From Malaya genurostris (taxonomy: Eukaryota > Arthropoda > Insecta > Diptera > Culicidae), in assembly GCF_030247185.1 (NCBI RefSeq), contig NC_080570.1, forward strand, positions 127,464,650 to 127,528,649: DNA of 64,000 nucleotides. The letters run 5' to 3'. Below, piece by piece: positions 1-11,390 of this stretch. Each line of letters begins with the position of its first letter. Position 1 is the stretch's first letter. The translations under genes were made by a program, and so were the position numbers. The notes beneath the pieces are model-generated. The model saw only the letters and a program-made list of their open reading frames with translations, had not been told where the DNA came from and did not search any database.

Positions 1-267
1 GTCTTGAGTCTTGATTAGTTGATTGAGTCTTGAGTCTTGAGTCTTGAGTCTTGAGTCTTGAGTCTTGAGTCGTGAGTCTTGAGTCTTGAGTCTTGAGTCT
101 TGAGTCTTGAGTCTTGAGTCTTGAGTCTTGAGTCTTGAGTCTTGAGTTTTGAGTCTTGAGTCTTGATTAGTTGATTGAGTCTTGAGTCTTGAGTCTTGAG
201 TTTTGAGTCTTGAGTCTTGAGTCTTGAGTCTTGAGTCTTGAGTCTTGAGTTTTGAGTCTTGAGTCTT

Positions 268-2690
268 GATTAGTTGATTGAGTCTTGAGTCTTGAGTCTT
301 GAGTCTTGAGTCTTGAGTCTTGAGTCGTGAGTCTTGAGTCTTGAGTCTTGAGTCTTGAGTCTTGAGTCTTGAGTCTTGAGTCTTGAGTCTTGAGTCTTGA
401 GTCTTGAGTTTTGAGTCTTGAGTCTTGATTAGTTGATTGAGTCTTGAGTCTTGAGTCTTGAGTTTTGAGTCTTGAGTCTTGAGTCTTGAGTCTTGAGTCT
501 TGAGTCTTGAGTCTTGAGTCGTGAGTCTTGAGTTTTGAGACTTGAGTCTTGAGTCTTGAGTCTTGAGTCTTGAGTCTTGAGTCTTGAGTTTTGAGTCTTG
601 AGTCTTGAGTCTTGAGTTTTGAGTCTTGAGTCTTAAGTCTTGAGTCTTGAGTCTTGAGTCTTGAGTCTTGAGTCTTGAGTCTTGAGTCTTGAGTCTTGAG
701 TCTTGAGTCTTGAGTCTTGAGTCTTGAGTCTTGAGTCTTGAGTCTTGAGTCGTGAGTCTTGAGTTTTGAGTCTTAAGTCTTGAGTCTTGAGTCTTGAGTC
801 TTGAGTCGTGAGTCTTGAGTTTTGAGTTTTGAGTCTTGAGTCTTGAGTCTTGAGTCTTGAGTCTTGAGTCTTGAGTCTTGAGTCTTGAGTCTTGAGTCTT
901 GAGTCTTGAGTCTTGAGTCTTGAGTCTTGAGTCTTGAGTCTTGAGTCTTGAGTCTTGAGTCTTGAGTCTTGAGTCTTGAGTCTTGAGTCTTGAGTCTTGA
1001 GTCTTGAGTCTTGAGTCTTGAGTCTTGAGTCTTGAGTCTTGAGTCTTGAGTCTTGAGTCTTGAGTCTTGAGTCTTGAGTCTTGAGTCTTGAGTCTTGAGT
1101 CTTGAGTCTTGAGTCTTGAGTCTTGAGTCTTAAGTCTTGAGTCTTGAGTCTTGAGTCTTGAGTCTTGAGTCTTGAGTCTTGAGTCTTGAGTCTTGAGTCT
1201 TGAGTCTTGAGTCTTGAGTCTTGAGTCTTGAGTCTTGAGTCTTGAGTCTTGAGTCTTGAGTCTTGAGTCGTGAGTCTTGAGTCTTGAGTCTTGAGTCTTG
1301 AGTCTTGAGTCTTGAGTCTTGAGTCTTGAGTCTTGAGTCTTGAGTCTTGAGTTTTGAGTCTTGAGTCTTGAGTTTTGAGTCTTAAGTCTTGAGTCTTGAG
1401 TCTTGAGTCTTGAGTTTTGAGTCTTGAGTCTTGAGTCTTGAGTCTTGAGTCTTGAGTCTTGAGTTTTGAGTCTTGAGTCTTGATTAGTTGATTGAGTCTT
1501 GAGTCTTGAGTCTTGAGTCTTGAGTCTTGAGTCGTGAGTCTTGAGTCTTGAGTCTTGAGTCTTGAGTCTTGAGTCTTGAGTCTTGAGTCTTGAGTCTTGA
1601 GTCTTGAGTCTTGAGTTTTGAGTCTTGAGTCTTGATTAGTTGATTGAGTCTTGAGTCTTGAGTCTTGAGTCTTGAGTCTTGAGTCTTGAGTCGTGAGTCT
1701 TGAGTCTTGAGTCTTGAGTCTTGAGTCTTGAGTCTTGAGTCTTGAGTCTTGAGTCTTGAGTCTTGAGTTTTGAGTCTTGAGTCTTGATTAGTTGATTGAG
1801 TCTTGAGTCTTGAGTCTTGAGTTTTGAGTCTTGAGTCTTGAGTCTTGAGTCTTGAGTCTTGAGTCTTGAGTCTTGAGTCGTGAGTCTTGAGTTTTGAGAC
1901 TTGAGTCTTGAGTCTTGAGTCTTGAGTCTTGAGTCTTGAGTCTTGAGTTTTGAGTCTTGAGTCTTGAGTCTTGAGTTTTGAGTCTTGAGTCTTAAGTCTT
2001 GAGTCTTGAGTCTTGAGTCTTGAGTCTTGAGTCTTGAGTCTTGAGTCTTGAGTCTTGAGTCTTGAGTCTTGAGTCTTGAGTCTTGAGTCTTGAGTCTTGA
2101 GTCTTGAGTCGTGAGTCTTGAGTTTTGAGTCTTAAGTCTTGAGTCTTGAGTCTTGAGTCTTGAGTCGTGAGTCTTGAGTTTTGAGTTTTGAGTCTTGAGT
2201 CTTGAGTCTTGAGTCTTGAGTCTTGAGTCTTGAGTCTTGAGTCTTGAGTCTTGAGTCTTGAGTCTTGAGTCTTGAGTCTTGAGTCTTGAGTCTTGAGTCT
2301 TGAGTCTTGAGTCTTGAGTCTTGAGTCTTGAGTCTTGAGTCTTGAGTCTTGAGTCTTGAGTCTTGAGTCTTGAGTCTTGAGTCTTGAGTCTTGAGTCTTG
2401 AGTCTTGAGTCTTGAGTCTTGAGTCTTGAGTCTTGAGTCTTGAGTCTTGAGTCTTGAGTCTTGAGTCTTAAGTCTTGAGTCTTGAGTCTTGAGTCTTGAG
2501 TCTTGAGTCTTGAGTCTTGAGTCTTGAGTCTTGAGTCTTGAGTCTTGAGTCTTGAGTCTTGAGTCTTGAGTCTTGAGTCTTGAGTCTTGAGTCTTGAGTC
2601 TTGAGTCGTGAGTCTTGAGTCTTGAGTCTTGAGTCTTGAGTCTTGAGTCTTGAGTCTTGAGTCTTGAGTCTTGAGTCTTGAGTTTTGAGT
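268..2690. repeat. Higher-order duplication of about 1.36 kb within the satellite
   Basis: Variant heptamers recur in the same order at a fixed offset. The GATTAG block at 427 recurs at 1786, the GTTTTGAGA variant at 532 recurs at 1891, and a TCTTAAG variant at 772 recurs at 2131; all are offset by 1,359 bp. Further along, the variants at 1129 and 1267 recur at 2467 and 2605 (offset 1,338), so three heptamers were lost from one copy. The two blocks then diverge near 1360 and 2690. This is a higher-order repeat, not independent drift of heptamers. Confidence 0.85.
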
Positions 2691-5600
2691 CTTGAGTCTT
2701 GATTAGTTGATTGAGTCTTGAGTCTTGAGTCTTGAGTTTTGAGTCTTGAGTCTTGAGTCTTGAGTTTTGAGTCTTGAGTCTTAAGTCTTGAGTCTTGAGT
2801 CTTGAGTCTTGAGTCTTGAGTCTTGAGTCTTGAGTCTTGAGTCTTGAGTCTTGAGTCTTGAGTCTTGAGTCTTGTGTCTTAAGTCTTGAGTCTTGAGTCT
2901 TGAGTCTTGAGTCTTGAGTCTTGAGTCTTGAGTCTTGAGTCTTGAGTCTTGAGTCTTGAGTCTTGAGTCTTGAGTCTTGAGTCTTGAGTCTTGAGTCTTG
3001 AGTCTTGAGTCTTGAGTCTTGAGTCTTGAGTCTTGAGTCTTGAGTCTTGAGTCTTGAGTCTTGAGTCTTGAGTCTTGAGTCTTGAGTCTTGAGTCTTAAG
3101 TCTTCAGTTTTGAGTCTTGAGTCTTGAGTCTTGAGTCTTGAGTTTTGAGTCTTGAGTCTTGAGTCTTGAGTTTTGAGTCTTAAGTCTTAAGTCTTGAGTC
3201 TTGAGTCTTGAGTCTTGAGTCTTGAGTCTTGAGTCTTGAGTCTTGAGTCTTGAGTCTTGAGTCTTGAGTCTTGAGTCTTGAGTCTTGAGTCTTGAGTCTT
3301 GAGTCTTGAGTCTTGAGTCTTGAGTCTTGAGTCGTGAGTCTTGAGTCTTGAGTCTTGAGTCTTGAGTCTTGAGTCTTGAGTCGTGAGTCTTGAGTCTTGA
3401 GTCTTGAGTCTTGAGTCTTGAGTCTTGAGTCTTGAGTCTTGAGTTTTGAGTCTTGAGTCTTGAGTCTTGAGTCTTGAGTCTTGAGTCTTGAGTCTTGAGT
3501 CTTGAGTCTTGAGTCTTGAGTCTTGAGTCTTGAGTCTTGAGTCTTGAGTCTTGAGTCTTGAGTCTTGAGTCTTGAGTCTTGAGTCTTGAGTCTTGAGTCT
3601 TGAGTCTTGAGTCTTGAGTCTTGAGTCTTGAGTCTTGAGTCTTGAGTCTTGAGTTTTGAGTCTTGAGTCTTGAGTCTTGAGTTTTGAGTCTTGAGTGTTA
3701 AGTCTTGAGTTTTGAGTCTTGAGTCTTGAGTCTTGAGTCTTGAGTCTTGAGTCTTGAGTCTTGAGTCTTGAGTCTTGAGTCTTGAGTCTTGAGTCTTGAG
3801 TCTTGAGTCTTGAGTCTTGAGTCTTGAGTCTTGAGTCGTGAGTCTTGAGTTTTGAGTCTTAAGTCTTGAGTCTTGAGTCTTGAGTCTTGAGTCGTGAGTC
3901 TTGAGTCTTGAGTTTTGAGTCTTGAGTCTTGAGTCTTGAGTCTTGAGTCTTGAGTCTTGAGTCTTGAGTCTTGAGTCTTGAGTCTTGAGTCTTGAGTCTT
4001 GAGTCTTGAGTCTTGAGTCTTGAGTCTTGAGTCTTGAGTCTTGAGTCTTGAGTCTTGAGTCTTGAGTCTTGAGTCTTGAGTCTTGAGTCTTGAGTCTTGA
4101 GTCTTGAGTCTTGAGTCTTGAGTCTTGAGTCTTGAGTCTTGAGTCTTGAGTCTTGAGTCTTGAGTCTTGAGTCTTGAGTCTTGAGTCTTGAGTCTTGAGT
4201 CTTGAGTCTTGAGTCTTGAGTCTTGAGTCTTGAGTCTTGAGTCTTGAGTCTTGAGTTTTGAGTCTTGAGTCTTGAGTCTTGAGTCTTGAGTCTTGAGTCT
4301 TGAGTCTTGAGTCTTGAGTCTTGAGTCTTGAGTCTTGAGTCTTGAGTCTTGAGTCTTGAGTCTTGAGTCTTGAGTCTTGAGTCTTGAGTCTTGAGTCTTG
4401 AGTCTTGAGTCTTGAGTCTTGAGTCTTGAGTCTTGAGTCTTGAGTCTTGAGTCTTGAGTCTTGAGTCTTGAGTCTTGAGTCTTGAGTCTTGAGTCTTGAG
4501 TCTTGAGTCTTGAGTCTTGAGTCTTGAGTCTTGAGTCTTGAGTCTTGAGTCTTGAGTCTTGAGTCTTGAGTCTTGAGTCTTGAGTCTTGAGTCTTGAGTC
4601 TTGAGTCTTGAGTCTTGAGTCTTGAGTCTTGAGTCTTGAGTCTTGAGTCTTGAGTCTTGAGTCTTGAGTCTTGAGTCTTGAGTCTTGAGTCTTGAGTCTT
4701 GAGTCTTGAGTCTTGAGTCTTGAGTTTTGAGTCTTGAGTCTTGAGTCTTGAGTTTTGAGTCTTGAGTCTTAAGTCTTGAGTCTTGAGTCTTGAGTCTTGA
4801 GTCTTGAGTCTTGAGTCTTGAGTCTTGAGTCTTGAGTCTTGAGTCTTGAGTCTTGAGTCTTGAGTCTTTAGTCTTGAGTCTTGAGTCTTGAGTCTTGAGT
4901 CTTGAGTCTTGAGTCTTGAGTCTTGAGTCTTGAGTCTTGAGTCTTGAGTCTTGAGTCTTGAGTCTTGAGTCTTGAGTCTTGAGTCTTGAGTCTTGAGTCT
5001 TGAGTCTTGAGTCTTGAGTCTCGAGTCTTGAGTCTTGAGTCTTGAGTCTTGAGTCTTGAGTCTTGAGTCTTGAGTCTTGAGTCTTGAGTCTTGAGTCTTG
5101 AGTCTTGAGTCTTGAGTCTTGAGTCTTGAGTCTTGAGTCTTGAGTCTTGAGTCTTGAGTCTTGAGTCTTGAGTCTTGAGTCTTGAGTCTTGAGTCTTGAG
5201 TCTTGAGTCTTGAGTCTTGAGTCTTGAGTCTTGAGTCTTGAGTCTTGAGTCTTTAGTCTTGAGTCTTGAGTCTTGAGTCTTGAGTCTTGAGTCTTGAGTC
5301 TTGAGTCTTGAGTCTTGAGTCTTGAGTCTTGAGTCTTGAGTCTTGAGTCTTGAGTCTTGAGTCTTGAGTCTTGAGTCTTGAGTCTTGAGTCTTGAGTCTT
5401 GAGTCTTGAGTCTTGAGTCTTGAGTCTTGAGTCTTGAGTCGTGAGTCTTGAGTTTTGAGTCTTGAGTCTTGAGTCTTGAGTCTTGAGTCTTGAGTTTTGA
5501 GTCTTGAGTCTTGAGTCTTGAGTTTTGAGTCTTGAGTCTTGAGTCTTGAGTCTTGAGTCTTGAGTCTTGAGTTTTGAGTCTTGAGTCTTGAGTCTTGAGT

Positions 5601-6620
5601 CTTGAGTCTTGAGTCTTGAGTCTTGAGTCTTGAGTCTTGAGTCTTGAGTCTTGAGTCTTGAGTCTTGAGTCTTGAGTCTTGAGTCTTGAGTCTTGAGTCT
5701 TGAGTCTTGAGTCTTGAGTCTTGAGTCTTGAGTCTTGAGTCTTGAGTCTTGAGTCTTGAGTCTTGAGTCTTGAGTCTTGAGTCTTGAGTCTTGAGTCTTG
5801 AGTCTTGAGTTTTGAGTCTTGAGTCTTGAGTCTTGAGTTTTGAGTCTTGAGTCTTAAGTCTTGAGTCTTGAGTCTTGAGTCTTGAGTCTTGAGTCTTGAG
5901 TCTTGAGTCTTGAGTCTTGAGTCTTGAGTCTTGAGTCTTGAGTCTTGAGTCTTTAGTCTTGAGTCTTGAGTCTTGAGTCTTGAGTCTTGAGTCTTGAGTC
6001 TTGAGTCTTGAGTCTTGAGTCTTGAGTCTTGAGTCTTGAGTCTTGAGTCTTGAGTCTTGAGTCTTGAGTCTTGAGTCTTGAGTCTTGAGTCTTGAGTCTT
6101 GAGTCTTGAGTCTTGAGTCTTGAGTCTTGAGTCGTGAGTCTTGAGTTTTGAGTCTTGAGTCTTGAGTCTTGAGTCTTGAGTCTTGAGTTTTGAGTCTTGA
6201 GTCTTGAGTCTTGAGTCTTGAGTCTTGAGTCTTGAGTCTTGAGTCTTGAGTCTTGAGTCTTGAGTCTTGAGTCTTGAGTCTTGAGTCTTGAATCTTGAGT
6301 CTTGAGTCTTGAGTCTTGAGTCTTGAGTCTTGAGTCTTGAGTCTTGAGTCTTGAGTCTTGAGTCTTGAGTCTTGAGTCTTGAGTCTTGAGTCTTGAGTCT
6401 TGAGTCTTGAGTCGTGAGTCTTGAGTTTTGAGTCTTGAGTCTTGAGTCTTGAGTCTTGAGTCTTGAGTTTTGAGTCTTGAGTCTTGAGTCTTGAGTCTTG
6501 AGTCTTGAGTCTTGAGTCTTGAGTCTTGAGTCTTGAGTCTTGAGTCTTGAGTCTTGAGTCTTGAGTCTTGAGTCTTGAATCTTGAGTCTTGAGTCTTGAG
6601 TCTTGAGTCTTGAGTCTTGA

Positions 6621-6642
6621 GTCTTGGTCTTGGTCTTGGTCT
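6621..6642. repeat. Hexamer (TCTTGG) switch inside the satellite
   Basis: Three to four successive units lack one A, giving a 6-bp TCTTGG periodicity before the heptamer resumes. The same hexamer run reappears at the right edge of the array (6955-6976). Confidence 0.9.
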
Positions 6643-6977
6643 TGAGTCTTGAGTCTTGAGTCTTGAGTCTTGAGTCTTGAGTCTTGAGTCTTGAGTCTTG
6701 AGTCTTGAGTCTTGAGTCTTGAGTCTTGAGTCTTGAGTCTTGAGTCTTGAGTCTTGAGTCTTGAGTCTTGAGTCTTGAGTCTTGAGTCTTGAGTCTTGAG
6801 TCTTGAGTCTTGAGTCTTGAGTCTTGAGTCTTGAGTCTTGAGTCTTGAGTCTTGAGTCTTGAGTCTTGAGTCTTGAGTCTTGAGTCTTGAGTCTTGAGTC
6901 TTGAGTCTTGAGTCTTGAGTCTTGAGTCTTGAGTCTTGAGTCTTGAGTCTTGAGTCTTGGTCTTGGTCTTGGTCTTA

Positions 6978-8159
6978 GGTTGGTACATGACTGACCTAAC
7001 ATTCCACCAAAAACGCTATAGATGACGCCAATGCGCATAATAGCTTTTTCAGAAAATTCCCTCGGTCAACCAGTTCCGAGCTCTCCTCTATCATCGTATC
7101 AATTTTGAATTGAAAATTAAGTTTACTACAAATTGTAAGGATGCCAAATATTAACATTCCAATAATTCAAACCAATCCCAGAAAAAACTGCACTCTGGTC
7201 TAGTTAAGCAAGCTATCGCGGTATATCATTTCAAGTTCATTCAAAACTTCTTTCGTTATTCAGATCGCGAAAGGGACCAAAACGAGTTGAACGTGTGCCA
7301 ATATTGCTTCTCTTGCACCAGTTTTATTAAGCTGTTTCAACGAAACGTTTGCTTCAAAACAAACATCTGATCAGAATGAATCCAGAGCTATATTTTTCAC
7401 CGATATAACATTTGTCTAAGTGTTTTCAAATGATAAATAATCGCATGTTATAAGGGGAGAAAGTTTTCAGAATGAATAATTATCTCTACTGGCAACAGTG
7501 ATCGCGAGGCATTTATTATTTACAGCAGGGAGCAACCGGAATAAGAAGAGAAATATTTTTCAGGAAAAAGAAGCCTAATATTAGAACCCACTGAGAGACG
7601 TGCTGTGAATTGTGATTTGATGTTTTTGTACATCAACACATTGAATCAGATTCTTATGACACTGTTTCGCTTGTATTCCCCATCCACCAGAGGTTCCATG
7701 CCATTTCAATCTAATTCTCAACACATGTTCTCGTATGCTGGAAAACGCATTCGGTTCAGTAGCCAGTTGTGTTTAGCTCGAGACATTGATGCTCGTTCTC
7801 GTTTTGAGTACTAGCAAAAACAAAACCGAAAATCTGGGTTGTGTTGGCAGCTCTGTGTTTAAAGCATACACTCATCGGTGTAGCTCGGTACGGTAATGCT
7901 AAACTCAGTACTCACTTTTTTAAAACTAGGAATGAAAGTTAGATGCTATGAAATCAAAACTGAGAACCATCAATACCACCATAATTTGATTTCCACGGTG
8001 CTCTGTATAGGTGAGTGTGTTTGTTTAGATCAGCGATGAGTTTCATCTTTACCATCATTTTACGGATTGCATCGTAAATCATGAGGTGAGCTGAAGAATA
8101 GAAAAAAACGAGCCCCATGAGCGAGTTTTTGCCACCCTTGTCCAGCACCATAATTAAAT
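6978..8159. other. Non-repetitive AT-rich DNA, nothing recognised
   Basis: This stretch follows the satellite edge. Short open frames (the longest is 69 codons at 7605-7814) have no recognisable domain. I see no RNA gene or mobile-element end. Confidence 0.5.
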
Positions 8160-8255
8160 ACCAGAAATCAGTTCATAAGTTCAGTTCAGAATTCATGTCC
8201 AAAGTTCAGATCCATAATTCGATTCTATAGTCCATATCCAGAATTCTGTCTTAAA
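8160..8255. repeat. Degenerate TTCAG/AATTC minisatellite, short copy
   Basis: About 95 bp made of loosely repeated 10-13 bp phrases such as CAGTTCAGAATTC and CAAAGTTCAGATCC. The same degenerate phrase makes up a much longer tract at 45840-46570. Confidence 0.6.
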
Positions 8256-8448
8256 ATAATCTGTGGCGAAGTTAAATTGCTTGTTTTGAAATTAATTATT
8301 GATTTATTTCGTATTGAAAATGTATGAACTAATCTGTTTCAAAAAAACAAATGTTAACAGATTGGTTTTTTGACCATTATTACAGAACCAAACTAGTGTC
8401 TCCATCGTGAGAGTCTCTTTACCCAAGCTCTATCTTGACAGGTAAATG

Positions 8449-8777
8449 CAGAGATGCCAGATATTTTCATACGAAATCTTTATTACTCTCTATAAAAAAA
8501 ATCTGTATTTATCTGTATTCACTAACAAAATTAAATTTCAACAATAAAATGATGTTAAAAGATGTCATTCCAACACATTATAGCTGTAGAATGGTAGATT
8601 CAATGAGACCAAGACTTTGCTTCTCGTCACTGCAATCAAATACTAATAGATTGCTCATACGAAAAAGTTTTTTGTTTGCTTCTTGGGAGATTCCTATTAA
8701 ATTTAAGAAATCTGTATTCTGTATGCGTATGTAAAAATCTGTACAATACAGATAAATCTGTATAAATGGCATTTCTG
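8449..8777. mobile_element. hAT-type MITE, 329 bp
   Basis: The ends are CAGAGATGCCAG and, on the other strand, CAGAAATGCCATT. The flanking 8 bp are GGTAAATG (8441-8448) and GGTAAACG (8778-8785), a target duplication with one mismatch. Eight-bp duplications and CAG-starting inverted repeats are typical of hAT. It is AT-rich and non-coding, with repeated ATCTGTAT words. It belongs to the same family as the copies at 52063-52228 and 61186-61285. Confidence 0.85.
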
Positions 8778-8785
8778 GGTAAACG

Positions 8786-10319
8786 TTCTGTTTTAACCAT
8801 TCCTAATGTCGTCAAAACAAAACTCCCGGGAATCTGTTGTCACAGAAATAATTTGATCTGATTCCAACCCGATGACATAAAATCCCGTTAGCGGTTTACT
8901 TGTCCATTTCTAAACCTTGATGAAAAATGTCTCTTGTTTTGCGTTCCTCACATCCATATCATTATTGATGTTAGGAACAAAAAAATAAGCTGTATGACAG
9001 GGAAAAAACTTTTCCCAACTGCCCTCGAGTAGATACAGTGGCTCTACTCTGCAATCTAATGTTTGTTTGTAGCAACAATCGCCTAGCAGTTGGATCCATC
9101 AACCTGTACACACTTAATAGTGATCACTTACTGTTGGGTAAATGTCAATTTAAAAAGTGCATGAAATGTTTGTTTACTTTTGTAAATTAAGACATTTAGG
9201 ATTTTGAACTCAAATCGTCAATTTGGGGGGAATTTGGCATAAATTAAATTTGTGTGTATTCGCCGTATTGCGCACATCCCAGGGCAGACAGGCAACCCCT
9301 TAATTTAACTTTCGAGTGCGTATATCCATGGTCCTTGGCGTCCTTGGGTGTGTGTGTGTCCAACTTGGGGCATTCGTGGTGAGAGCAACTTTTGCTGGAA
9401 CCGAGATTAATTTGAGTTGGCTAAAGTTTGGTTTGTAGCACCGACCAGAACAACAGTTTTATTGTTTCGTTGGGTAAGCTTTACCGCATCATACAAGTTG
9501 TTGAAGCAGGTCATGGAAGCCACACTTGTTTATTAGCATTTGTCAAACCGTATGGGGTCCCTCCGTTGATGCGTGGAATGCGTGGATGTCAAGATAGAAA
9601 TTTCCTGGAACGCATCGACTAGAGGGAACGGTTTTATTTCGGAAATGGATCGAATTAGCCATTTAAATTGGGTTAGCAGCTGGATTTTATTCTACACGTC
9701 TGGACATAATTTTTTCGAGATTTGAACTGCTAGCAATATAAAGCTTCAACCGTGTTGTAGTCAGAGCTACTAAATGTCACTATCAACTAGCAACTTTGCA
9801 CGACGAAGATTGGAATGCTTATGTCACTGGACTGCTGCCAACCAGGCTCTACCAATCATCATATATTGAGTGTCTGAGAGCCGATCTGTCGTAACTTAAA
9901 TTCTCTTGATATCACACTCACCAAAACGCTCATTGATTGCCGATGCGATTGATATTATCTTCATTTCTCCTGTCACTGCTTGACTACGATGTGACTAAAT
10001 ATTAATCAAGTAGCATAAACATTGAATTAAATTCATGTACACAAATAAACTCCGAAATCGGATGACTTTTTACAAAGAACAATGAACTTTATGAATTTAT
10101 GTTTATTTAGTACTCTCATGGAATTTTTTACTTCAACAGGGAACAAGAGAATGAGAGAGAGAACAAAATGCGTCACCTGTCTTTGACTGAGTATACTTCT
10201 ACTTGGTCATTGAACTATCGAGTATCTCATTTGACAGACACTTTGACCGCACCGATTACAGTTGACGATTATTTTAGTCAGTCTGTCAAGGTCATTTGAC
10301 ATGACTGACAATTTGCAGC
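8786..10319. other. Unassigned AT-rich DNA
   Basis: There is no convincing coding region, RNA gene or element boundary. The short GT run near 9348-9358 and scattered open frames of 70 codons or fewer do not support an annotation. Confidence 0.45.
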
Positions 10320-10760
10320 TCTGGTTGTAGTTCAAACAAACTAAGTTAGGCTTTGGAAGTTAGGGTTTCCAATTTCCGGTTCTGGAAATCTCGAAAATAG
10401 TGGACACAAACTCCAAAACAGAGCTTAATTCATTTTCTCGGAGATGGCGGAACCGATTTTCACAAATGAATGGTATTTCCGGTTCGTGCTCGCATCTCAT
10501 CCGACACAGTCGAAAGTTGCTTACGGTCGAGACGATAGAAACAAAAACAATACAATTTACTAAATGGGCAAATACGATTTAGGAAAGCATGAAATTTGGA
10601 ATACAAAACCCGGGATCCGCAATGGCGTGCGATAATAATTTCTATAAGAAAAATATATGGATCTGACTTCTGATTCCGGATTCAAGGGGTGAAATGTATT
10701 TGAAATTTCAAACCAAACGTCATTGAATGCGTCGATGCAAAACAAGTAATTTTGGTTTTT
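10320..10760. repeat. Probable dispersed repeat (R4 type)
   Basis: It contains phrases such as GGAACCGATTTTCACAAA and TTCCGGTTC that recur in the R4 repeat at 33790-34827. The boundaries cannot be seen. The assignment rests on short shared phrases only. Confidence 0.4.
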
Positions 10761-11031
10761 AAATTTTTATATAAACTGTTACAATCTGAATATCGTTCGA
10801 TGTTCTTAGTTTTCAATCTAAATGTGTGACAATAGATTAAGCATTCTATGAGATGTAGAAGTGAGATTTCGCTTTACGAAATTAGGAATAACCCCTAAAC
10901 ATTGGCACCCTAATAGTTATAGTGCAAAAGTAAGCAATTTGATGTCTCTGTAACGCATACGGATGCAGTTTGTGCGAATAGATTTGTACGCAAACTATAA
11001 ATTTGTGCAAACCGCAGTCAAGTTTGTGGAG

Positions 11032-11205
11032 CAGCGTTGCCAGGTCATTTTTCCAAAAATCTATTCTCGGCGCAAAACTTGTCTGCACCATATCGGTATC
11101 AGAATCACGTCAACATTTGTTCACGGAAATGTCACCAAAGCTCATTTTGGTGAGCAAAAAAAAAGGTCTCGTAGCAACCTTTTCTCCTGTCTATCCATGC
11201 TATCA
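11032..11205. mobile_element. hAT-type MITE remnant (CAGYGYTG family)
   Basis: It starts with CAGCGTTGCCAGG and continues with TTTTTCCAAAAATCT and an A-run followed by GGTC. These occur in the same order in the intact MITE at 46592-46870. The right terminus and target duplication are not visible, so this is a diverged or truncated copy. Confidence 0.55.
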
Positions 11206-11390
11206 ACGAGATCCGTGGATTATTGGTATTTTGAAGGTACATATCACGCGTTTTTGTCGTGAATATCTATTAGGCTCTCTGACAGCTCACTTACAACCAC
11301 AAATGCAAATAAGATTGGTTTGTTTTCATCAGGAAACGCATGCATTAAACACAATTCAGACGATCAATCAACTTCCGTCGACGTCCAGAT

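Larger units (their letters stand above)
1..6977. repeat. (GTCTTGA)n heptamer satellite array
   Basis: Almost 7 kb is an uninterrupted head-to-tail array of the 7-bp unit GTCTTGA (about 1,000 units). It continues off the left edge of the window. Point variants recur: GTCGTGA, GTTTTGA, GTCTTAA, GTCTTTA, and near the left end an insertion-like block, TTGATTAGTTGATTGAG. The array stops abruptly at about 6977, where ordinary AT-rich DNA starts. Because 7 is not a multiple of 3, each strand reads the same heptapeptide in all three frames. The plus strand hits TGA every 21 nt, while the minus strand has no stop in a pure array. The long minus-strand reading frames with SRLKTQD repeats (6988 to 4868 and 7038 to 5953) are therefore artefacts of the repeat and are not annotated as genes. 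Confidence 0.99.

Noticed and set aside
1..6977. CRISPR array or telomeric repeat
   Set aside because: There are no spacers between repeats, and the unit GTCTTGA is not the insect telomere repeat TTAGG.
4868..6988. 706-codon minus-strand frame of SRLKTQD repeats
   Set aside because: It is the heptamer satellite read in frame; all three minus frames give the same peptide, and the start lies just outside the array by chance.
5953..7038. 361-codon minus-strand frame overlapping the satellite edge
   Set aside because: Same artefact; only the first 20 or so codons are outside the array and they show no domain.
9428..9622. 64-codon frame resembling a short protein
   Set aside because: No known domain, no neighbouring signals, and a length expected by chance.
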